5,130 bases of DNA from Verrucomicrobiota bacterium (GTDB lineage Bacteria > Verrucomicrobiota > Verrucomicrobiia > Opitutales > UBA953). How positions within the stretch are numbered: the stretch's first letter is position 1; every line of letters begins with the position of its first letter. This document shows positions 1-5,130 of this stretch, piece after piece. The stretch spans positions 1 to 5,130 of the forward strand of contig RGES01000106.1 of assembly GCA_009917805.1 (NCBI GenBank). Reading direction: 5' to 3'. Both the position numbers and the translations under genes were made by a program. The notes beneath the pieces are model-generated. The model had not been told where the DNA came from. It saw only the letters and a list, made by a program, of their open reading frames with translations, and ran no database searches.

Positions 1-594
1 GAGCGTCCCGTCGTGCAAGGCATAGAGCTGCAACAGGCTGACTTCGACCTGGTTCACGACCAACGGGAACGATAGGGCGTTCTGCAGGAGCGAAAACTGC
101 GACGGGCTGAAGTTACTGACCCCGAATTCGCGCACCTTGCCGGCCGCTCGGAGTTCCGTGAAGACGCCGGCGACCTCGGCGGCGTCCATGAGGTAATCGG
201 GACGATGCAGGTGGAGGAGGTCGATCGTCTCGACGCCGAGCTGCCTGAGCGACAGCTCGCACTGGGCGATGAGATGGGCACGTGAGAAGTCGTAGCGGAC
301 CGGCGCGCCGACGGGACGGTTCTTGAAACGGATGCCGCCCTTGGTCGCGATCGTCATCTTGGCCCGCAGGCCGGGGTTCTCCTTGAGGATCCGGCCGAAG
401 ACGCGCTCGGCCTCCCCGTCGCAGTAGATGTCGGCATGGTCGAAGAGCGTATAGCCCGCGTCGACGGCGGCGAAGACCGCGGCCTTGGCGGTGGCGTAAT
501 CCGCGACGGCGTCGCCCTTGGTGGCGATACGCCAGCAGCCATAGGCCAGGCGGCTGGAGGTGAGCTGACTCTGGCCAAGGGTGACGGTCTTCAT
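1..594 (-). CDS. Aldo/keto reductase, YdhF-like, N-terminal 198 residues (3' end outside window)
   Basis: This is an NAD(P)H-dependent oxidoreductase of the aldo/keto reductase superfamily, a cytoplasmic TIM barrel that reduces aldehydes or ketones; the substrate cannot be told from sequence. Reading starts at the ATG complementary to 594-592 and stays open to base 1, so roughly the last third is missing (family length about 300). Visible landmarks are YGCWRI near residue 18, FDHADIY with the tetrad Asp52 and Tyr57, ATKGG with Lys85, HLHRPD with His130, GKVREFGVSNFSPSQF at 152-167, and NQVEVS at 181-186. The DHADIY, HRPDPLMDA-like and GVSNF segments resemble E. coli YdhF more than the AKR1 enzymes. 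No good Shine-Dalgarno lies before the ATG, but the residues just after it (LGQSQLTSSRLAYGCWR) match the usual N-terminus of the family, which supports this start. It is transcribed divergently from rcnA. The class is certain; the YdhF-like assignment is likely. Confidence 0.93.
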   Translation of the reverse strand, partial: MKTVTLGQSQLTSSRLAYGCWRIATKGDAVADYATAKAAVFAAVDAGYTLFDHADIYCDGEAERVFGRILKENPGLRAKMTIATKGGIRFKNRPVGAPVRYDFSRAHLIAQCELSLRQLGVETIDLLHLHRPDYLMDAAEVAGVFTELRAAGKVREFGVSNFSPSQFSLLQNALSFPLVVNQVEVSLLQLYALHDGTL

Positions 595-680
595 GCGGAA
601 GAAACAAAGCGAAAGCCGCCGCCTTATCGCAAGCCTATCCCCGAGGTGGACACCGTTCGATAATAGGCTAGGGTCGGCGC
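595..680. promoter_or_regulatory. Divergent intergenic region between the reductase gene and rcnA
   Basis: These 86 bases separate two divergent starts, so promoters for both genes should lie here or overlap the 5' ends. A GATAAT at 659-664 on the plus strand is a 5/6 match to a -10 box and would give rcnA a leader of about 10 nt, but no matching -35 is seen at 16-18 bp. On the minus strand TTGCGA (complement of 627-632) could be a -35, with only a poor -10 (CTTTGT, complement of 604-609). I see no E. coli-type RcnR operator (a G tract flanked by TACT/AGTA arms). The regulatory role is inferred from position. Confidence 0.4.
670..673 (+). promoter_or_regulatory. Ribosome binding site of rcnA
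   Basis: AGGG sits 7 nt before the ATG at 681, a good spacing. It supports this ATG as the rcnA start, as does the encoded N-terminus MDFSQLLQQG, which parallels the start of E. coli RcnA. Confidence 0.55.
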
Positions 681-1748
681 ATGGATTTCTCGCAGCTCCT
701 CCAACAGGGCACCGCCCATGCCTGGCTCTACGTTCCGGTGGCGATCGTCCTCGGCGCCCTCCACGGCCTCGAACCCGGCCACTCGAAGACAATGATGGCG
801 GCCTTCATCATCGCGATCCGCGGCACGGTCTGGCAGGCCGCCCTGCTCGGCTTCTGCGCCGCGCTCTCCCATACGCTCATCATCTGGATCCTCGCCGGGC
901 TGGCCCTCAAGTACGGCTCCCACTGGAACGTCGAGCAGACCGAACCCTACTTCCTCCTCATCAGCGGCCTGATCGTCGTCGGCATGGCGGTCTGGACGAT
1001 CATGCGCCTGCGCGAAGAACAGGGACACGCGCACCATCACCATCATCACCACGACGAAAGCAAGTCGCTGAAGACGGCCGACGGCGAACTGACCCTCGAT
1101 ATCTTCGAAGACGGCGTGCCGCCGGTCTTCCGCGTCGCCTTCCCTGCGCAGCCGGGTCTCACGCCGGCCTCGGTCCGCACCCTTCGCGAGGATGGCACCG
1201 AACAGGTCTTCCGGTTCGTCGCCAAGGAGGGCTACTGGGAGTCCGACGCCGCCATCCCTGAGCCGCATGCTTTCAAGGCCGAGGCGACCGTCCGCGGGCC
1301 CTCCGGGGAGACCGTGATCGCCCTCGTGTACGCCGAGGCCGACCATCATCATGACCATGACGACCTCGAGGACGAGGATGCGCATGCCCGCGCCCACGCG
1401 GAGGAGATCCGCCAGCGCTTCGCCAACCGCCAGGTCACCACGGGCCAGATCGTCCTCTTCGGCCTCACCGGCGGGCTCATGCCCTGCCCCGCCGCGGTCT
1501 CGATCCTCATCGTCTGCCTGCAGGTGAAGCAATTCTCGCTGGGCTTCGGCATCGTCGCCGCCTTCAGCTTCGGCCTGGCGCTCACGATGATCTCCGTCGG
1601 CGTGCTCGCCTCCTGGGGCTTCAAGAAGCTCGCCGAGAAATCCGGCTGGTTCAGCCGCGTCGCCCACCGCGCCCCTTACGTCTCGTCCTACCTGCTCATC
1701 GCCCTCGGCCTGGCCTTCGCCTTCCGCGGACTGGCGATGATGAAGTGA
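681..1748 (+). CDS. rcnA: Nickel/cobalt efflux protein RcnA, with enlarged central loop
   Basis: This is an inner-membrane exporter of Ni(II) and Co(II), of the NicO/RcnA family (355 aa; E. coli RcnA is about 274). The first half carries the metal-transport signature HGLEPGHSKTMMAAFI at 28-43 and SHT at 63-65, with hydrophobic segments near 16-27, 38-47, 52-76 and 90-108. Residues 116-124 are a histidine run (GHAHHHHHHHD region). Residues about 128-218 form a soluble, strand-rich stretch with FEDGVPPVFRV at 142-152 and IPEPHAF at 192-198. A second acidic/His segment (HHHDHDD, 222-228) leads to DAHARAHAEEI. The second half has LFGLTGGLMPCPAA at 259-272, a helix at 286-311, RAPYVSS at 330-336 and a final helix at 337-351. 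Both membrane halves are strikingly close to the E. coli protein, and the extra length lies almost entirely in the central stretch. No rcnR-like regulator gene is present in the window. Function is assigned by family; metal preference was not tested. Confidence 0.95.
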   Translation: MDFSQLLQQGTAHAWLYVPVAIVLGALHGLEPGHSKTMMAAFIIAIRGTVWQAALLGFCAALSHTLIIWILAGLALKYGSHWNVEQTEPYFLLISGLIVVGMAVWTIMRLREEQGHAHHHHHHHDESKSLKTADGELTLDIFEDGVPPVFRVAFPAQPGLTPASVRTLREDGTEQVFRFVAKEGYWESDAAIPEPHAFKAEATVRGPSGETVIALVYAEADHHHDHDDLEDEDAHARAHAEEIRQRFANRQVTTGQIVLFGLTGGLMPCPAAVSILIVCLQVKQFSLGFGIVAAFSFGLALTMISVGVLASWGFKKLAEKSGWFSRVAHRAPYVSSYLLIALGLAFAFRGLAMMK

Positions 1749-1903
1749 CGAAGGCGACGGAGTCGTGACGGATGTGACGGCTGCCCGCCCGAAATGACGG
1801 GCGGGCGTCAGACATGCGGCGTCTGCATCTGGTCGGCGTCACTTGTGTCGTTTGCGTCGGATGCAACCTTTGGGTGTATGACGGAGCCGAAACATTCCTG
1901 ACG
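1746..1903. repeat. Cluster of TGACG/CGTCA pentamers, partly with 20-bp spacing
   Basis: TGACG occurs at 1746, 1766, 1775, 1795, 1879 and 1899, and its complement CGTCA at 1806 and 1837. Start-to-start distances are 20, 9 and 20 in the first group and 20 in the last pair. The 1765-1782 part reads as two tandem 9-mers, GTGACGGAT then GTGACGGCT. Eight copies in about 160 bp is far above chance (well under one expected). The first copy overlaps the rcnA stop codon and one lies in the loop/stem junction of the 1783-1806 hairpin. It could be an array of regulator half-sites or a decayed small repeat; the function is unknown. Confidence 0.5.
1783..1806 (+). terminator. GC-rich hairpin after rcnA, possible transcription terminator
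   Basis: GCCCGCCCG at 1783-1791 is perfectly complementary to CGGGCGGGC at 1798-1806, giving a 9-bp stem with a 6-nt AAATGA loop, 35 nt after the rcnA stop. A flanking T-G pair (1782/1807) could extend it. No T-run follows, so it is not a canonical intrinsic terminator. It may still stop or pause transcription, or protect the 3' end of the rcnA mRNA. Confidence 0.5.
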
Positions 1904-1945
1904 CCGTTCCGTAAGGCCCCGGGGATAAGGTGCTCGTCCCCAACA

Positions 1946-2005
1946 ATGAAAAACATCGCCCGTTCATTCCTCATCGCCGCGGCCGCCACGGTCTCGCTCT
2001 CCGCG
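1946..2005 (+). other. Sec signal peptide of the autotransporter
   Basis: The first 20 residues have a short basic start (MKNIAR), a hydrophobic core (SFLIAAAATVSL) and a small-residue cleavage site SLSA before QS, a classic signal peptidase I pattern. There is no twin arginine, so export should be by Sec. The presence of this peptide decides for ATG 1946 over the in-frame upstream ATG at 1814. It is followed by LITGPSSTQTPYLTP, which resembles the mature N-terminus of PhoX-like proteins. Confidence 0.8.
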
Positions 2006-2054
2006 CAGAGCCTGATCACCGGTCCGTCCAGCACCCAGACTCCTTACCTCACGC

Positions 2055-3344
2055 CTCCTCGCCAACCATGAGCTCGGCAACACCTCCGGCACCGTCCGCG
2101 GCCATGGCGCCATCGGCGCCTTCGTCTCGAAGTGGGTGATCAACACCTCAACCTGGCAGGTGATCTCCGGCGGTGACCTCGTCACCTCGGCCGCCAACCA
2201 GCTGATGTGGAACGGGACCACCTGGGCCCAGCCTGCCACCCCTTACGCGATCGCCCGCCTCTGCTCCGCCGACCTGCCCAAGGCCGCCGCCTTCTGGGAC
2301 GCCAGCACCAGCTTCGGTTATGACGGTCGCATCTTCATGAACGGCGAAGAGACCGGCGTCGAAGGCAAGGCTTTTGCCTGGATCGTTACCGGCACCGAAG
2401 CCGGCAAGATGTACGAACTCCCCCACCTCGGTAAGAACTCCTGGGAAAACGCCCTCGCCCGCTCGAGCTACGGCGTCACCCCTGGCGCGGCCAACCTGCT
2501 CCAGACCGCTGTCGCCCTGACTGATGACTCCACCCCCGGCGAAGTCTTCCTCTACCTGGGCACCAAGACCAACACCGGCAACGCCGTCCAGAAGGCCGGC
2601 CTCACCAACGGCCAGGTCTACGGCATCAAGGTCAACTCCGCCACCGGCTACACCGGCGCCGTCGCCCTCGAAGCCGCCACCGGCATCAACGGCACCTTCC
2701 AGCTCGCCCCGATCTTCACGAACGGCACGATCGCCGCCAAGACCGGCGCCGAATTCCAGGCCGCCGCCACCGCCGCAGGCGTGACCCAGTTCGCCCGCCC
2801 GGAAGACGCCCATTGGTACGACCATGACTCCCTCATGTTCGCCACCACCGGTGCCACGGTGAACAGCGTCGCCGTCACCTCCAAGATCTACCAACTCGAC
2901 TTCAACAGCGACGCCACCAACGGCCTCCTCACCACCGGCGGCAACATCAAGGTCGTCGTCGACTCCGCCAACCTGACCGGCAAGGACGGCGCCAAGTCGA
3001 TCTACTTCGACAACATCACCGTCGGCGAAGACGGCCTGCTCTACATCCAGGAAGACCCGGGTAACAACACCTACGTCGCCAAGCACTGGGTCGTGGACCC
3101 GAGCCTCGCCACCCAGACGCTCCGCGAAGCCAGCGCCGTGCAGATCTTCGAGTCCGACCGCAGCCGCTTCACCACGGGCGCGACCCAGTTCCAGACCATC
3201 GACGAAGAGCACTCCGGCATCATCGACATCACCTCGATCGTCAACGACGGCATCACCGGCAGCAAGTGGTTCCTGGTGGCCACCCAGAACCATGCCGCCG
3301 CCACCGGCGCCAGCGCCGCGACCCTCGTCGAAGGCGGCCAGTTC
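2055..3344 (+). other. PhoX/DUF839-like phosphatase or phytase-type beta-propeller domain
   Basis: About 430 codons carry the family's ordered motifs. They are NHELG (2064-2078), GAFVSKWVIN (2115-2144), LCSADLP (2259-2279), RIFMNGEETG near 2331-2357, ELPHLGKNSWENAL near 2416-2457, GEVFLYLGTK followed by AGLTNG and VYGIKV (about 2538-2636), and RPEDAHW (2796-2816). Later come FDNITVGEDG...YIQEDPGNN (3006-3068), DEEHSGIID (3201-3227) and WFLVATQNH (3267-3293). The many acidic motifs match the calcium/iron-binding loops of PhoX-type enzymes. The first part of the domain, between TPYLTP and NHEL, is absent because of the frame lesion, so a folded active propeller is doubtful unless the lesion is a sequencing or assembly fault. 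Confidence 0.75.
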
Positions 3345-3530
3345 GTCGCCCTGAACTACAAGGTCGGCTCCAACAGCGGCGTCGTCGGCAACCTGATGAC
3401 CCTCGACAACGGCGGCACGGTGATCGCGAACGGCGCGGCCATCACGCACAACGTCGCCCTCACCGGCACCGGCGGAGTCTTCAACACCACGGCCAACACC
3501 ACCGTCTCCGGCGCCATCGGCGGCACGGGC

Positions 3531-3797
3531 GGCCTCTGGAAGAACGGAACCGGCACGCTGACCCTCACCGGCCTCAACACCTACACCGGCAACACCAACA
3601 TCGAAGCCGGCAAGCTCGTGGTCAACGGCTCGCTCGCCTCGGCGGTCCGCATCCTCAAGAACGGCAGCCTCGGCGGCAACGTCACGATCAACGGCAACCT
3701 GACCAACCTCGGAACCCTCGCCCCGGGCAACTCCCCCGGCACGGTCAACATCACCGGCAACTACCTCGAAGCCGGCACGCTCGACATCGAAGTCTGG
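3531..3797 (+). other. PATR-type repeat and following beta-helix-like stretch
   Basis: Codons 3531-3629 read as one autotransporter-associated beta strand repeat, with GGLWKNGTGTLTLTG, NTYTGNTNIEAGKLVVNG spacing and the typical Gly/Thr/Asn pattern. It continues into SLGGNVTINGNLTNLGTL, LAPGNSPGT (3717-3743) and a GTLDIEV strand ending near 3797, the usual passenger-to-barrel arrangement in PATR proteins. Only one clear full copy is present, whereas many PATR proteins carry several. Confidence 0.8.
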
Positions 3798-4241
3798 GGT
3801 CTGACCGCGGGCACGCAGCATGACCAGGTCATCGCCTCCGGCACCGCGACCTTCCAGTCTGGCAGCACCCTGAAGGTCACCAAGACCGGCGGGACGTTCG
3901 ACCTCGGCCGCACCGAGTCCGTCCTCGCCGTCAGCGCCGGCGCCTACTCCGGCTCGTTCACGACGCTGGATCGCAGCACGCAGACCACGCAGGTCTTCTT
4001 CAACAACGCCACGGGCCGCATCCATGGTTCGGGCCTGACCGAAGCGCAGACCTTCGCCGACCTCACGGTCGACACCAACCGCAAGGCGATCGCCAGCGCG
4101 CTCTACGCCGACGGCCTCACCAGCGCCACGGTGCTCCGCGCCAACGCCGGCGGTTCCGCGACCGCCAAGGCCTTCATCGCTTCCGGCGAGATGGGCGCCG
4201 CCACGGTCGCCTTCCTCGGCGCCGCCAACGTCGACACCGCC

Positions 4242-5130
4242 CTGGATGCGCTCTCCCCCGAGCCCTACGGCACGTCGCTGATCATGGCCTCGCGCAACTC
4301 CCTGACCCTGGCTCGCGCCCTGACCACCGCCGTCGCCACGCCGGAAGGCTGGAACGTGCAGGTCGGCTACGACCAGCAGCAGGCCACGCTGACCGCTTCG
4401 CCGACGACCCTCAACGGCAGCTACGACGTCAACGCGACCTACGCCATCGCGACCAAGGCGCTCTCCGCTGGCACCCAGTTCTCGGTGCTGCTCTCCCAGA
4501 ACGATGGCACCGCCACCGCTTCGGGCTTCAGCTCCAAGGGCTCCGGCCAGTCGCTGGGCGTCGGCTTCGCCGCCGACCTCGGCGCCACCCGCCTCGATCT
4601 CGCCCTCACCGGCGGCAAACTGAAGAACAGCGGCACCCGCAACGGCCAGGCCTTCGCGAACCAGAACCTGAACGGCAGCTCGATGCTCGCCCGCCTCAGC
4701 TTCTCCAAGCTCGGCGCCTTCACCCCGTATGTCGGCCTGAGCCGCAACACGTCCAAGTTCGACGCCTTCACCGAGACCGGCACCGGCGCGAACCTCAACG
4801 TCTCCGGAGCCACGCAGACGGACACCAACGCGGAAGTCGGCCTCGGCTACGCGATGAAGCTGACCGACACGATGTCGATCTCCCTCAACGTCGCCTACGA
4901 ACATAACCTGAACAGCACCGGCAACGGCCTGACCGCGAGCTTCGCCGACGCCGCCGCCCCCACGTCCTTCAACGTGGCGACCTACGGCGCCGGCCAGAAC
5001 GTGCTCCGCGGCGGCATCGGCATCCAGGCCTCCCTGGGCGCCGGTCGCTCCGCGGGCCTGAGCTACGACATGCACTCGGGCGTCGACATGAAGTCGGCCC
5101 ATGAAGTGAAGGTGAACTACACCTTCCGCT
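4242..5130 (+). other. Autotransporter linker helix and C-terminal beta-barrel domain
   Basis: LDALSPEPYG (4242-4271) and the helical stretch after it resemble the linker that fills the autotransporter pore. From about 4350 (WNVQVGYDQQ) I count roughly twelve amphipathic strands alternating with Gly/Asn/Thr turns, the number expected for a type Va barrel. Examples are LNGSYDVNATYAIA, FTPYVGLSRN, AEVGLGYAMKL, ISLNVAYEHN and the last strand HEVKVNYTFR. A barrel normally ends in an aromatic residue. Here the frame ends at TTC CGC T, so one more Phe or Trp codon plus a stop probably lies just beyond the edge. Confidence 0.85.

Larger units (their letters stand above)
1946..5130 (+). pseudogene. 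PhoX-like (DUF839) autotransporter with broken 5' reading frame; right end outside window
   Basis: This gene encodes an exported surface protein: Sec signal peptide, PhoX/phytase-like beta-propeller, one PATR repeat, linker, then an outer-membrane autotransporter barrel. By family, the propeller would hydrolyse phosphate esters using Ca (and in PhoX Fe); the activity here is inferred. The ATG at 1946 opens a 41-codon frame ending at TGA 2069-2071. All the rest lies in the +1 frame, open without a stop from 2016 to the window end (1038 codons). That frame already encodes the conserved LLANHELG at 2055-2078, upstream of the TGA, so the two frames overlap at a junction near 2051-2057. Relatives, as I recall them, have some 35-45 residues between TPYLTP and the NHEL motif that are missing here. 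This suggests a deletion of length 3n+2, or an assembly error. Downstream of the break the codon use is uniform and there are no further stops, so the lesion is recent or artefactual. If translated, only internal starts (GTG 2136, ATG 2205) would give the long product, without a signal peptide. The last base, T, could begin a terminal Phe/Trp codon or a stop. No strong Shine-Dalgarno precedes 1946; AAGG is at 1927-1930. Confidence 0.75.

Noticed and set aside
1050..1056. Histidine run of RcnA as a cloning tag
   Set aside because: The run is internal, follows GHAH, and equivalent His-rich loops are natural in RcnA proteins.
624..1667. A 347-codon minus-strand open frame opposite rcnA
   Set aside because: It is a shadow of the rcnA frame; the product is rich in Asp, Glu, Gly and Arg and has no recognisable motif, while rcnA is an unmistakable plus-strand gene.
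1852..1880. Promoter made of TTGCGT (1852-1857) and TGTATG (1875-1880), 17-bp spacer
   Set aside because: The -35 is fair, but the -10 matches the consensus at only three of six positions; such pairs are common by chance.
1814..1945. In-frame upstream ATG at 1814 as the start of the surface-protein gene
   Set aside because: It would place 44 residues with several cysteines before a perfect signal peptide. There is no ribosome binding site and no family resemblance in that part.
2060..2072. Programmed +1 frameshift at CCA TGA
   Set aside because: A shift on CCA-TGA would join the frames, but the +1 frame encodes the conserved LLANHELG before that point. The native frame change must therefore lie earlier, and an expected spacer is missing, so a deletion fits better.
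2148..5102. A 984-codon open frame on the minus strand opposite the autotransporter gene
   Set aside because: Its product is a Gly/Val/Ala/Asp/Arg-rich low-complexity sequence without domains. It is the expected shadow of a GC-rich gene whose codons nearly always end in C or G, while the plus frame has a clear domain order.

Overview
The window holds a GC-rich bacterial chromosome segment, with strong G/C preference at third codon positions. It contains three protein genes: a left-truncated aldo/keto reductase on the minus strand, a complete nickel/cobalt exporter gene (rcnA type) on the plus strand, and a long surface-protein gene on the plus strand. The surface gene has a disrupted 5' end and runs off the right edge. 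The autotransporter-associated strand repeat, the C-terminal barrel and the style of the PhoX-like domain remind me of Verrucomicrobiota (Opitutales-like) or another Gram-negative with large PATR proteins. That placement is inference from gene style, not from a marker gene.

Layout: 1-594 (minus) encodes the first 198 residues of a YdhF-like aldo/keto reductase. An 86-bp divergent gap (595-680) separates it from rcnA (681-1748, plus). RcnA is very close to the enterobacterial protein in both membrane halves, but carries about 80 extra residues between two histidine-rich segments. A 197-bp gap (1749-1945) holds a perfect GC-rich hairpin and a cluster of TGACG/CGTCA pentamers, several spaced 20 bp apart. 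From 1946 onward lies a secreted protein with a Sec signal peptide, a PhoX/DUF839-like phosphatase or phytase-type beta-propeller, one PATR repeat, a linker and a probable 12-strand autotransporter barrel. The barrel reaches the last base of the window.

The most notable points concern this last gene. It combines a PhoX-like enzyme domain, usually a soluble Tat-exported metalloenzyme, with an autotransporter barrel. Its reading frame is also broken between the signal peptide and the conserved NHEL motif, in a way that looks like a deletion of some tens of codons rather than a one-base error. The three genes do not form an obvious pathway: rcnA should act in Ni/Co efflux at the inner membrane, the reductase in the cytoplasm, and the third product at the outer membrane or cell surface. 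I see no RNA genes, CRISPR array, insertion sequence, or clear new defence or mobile system.
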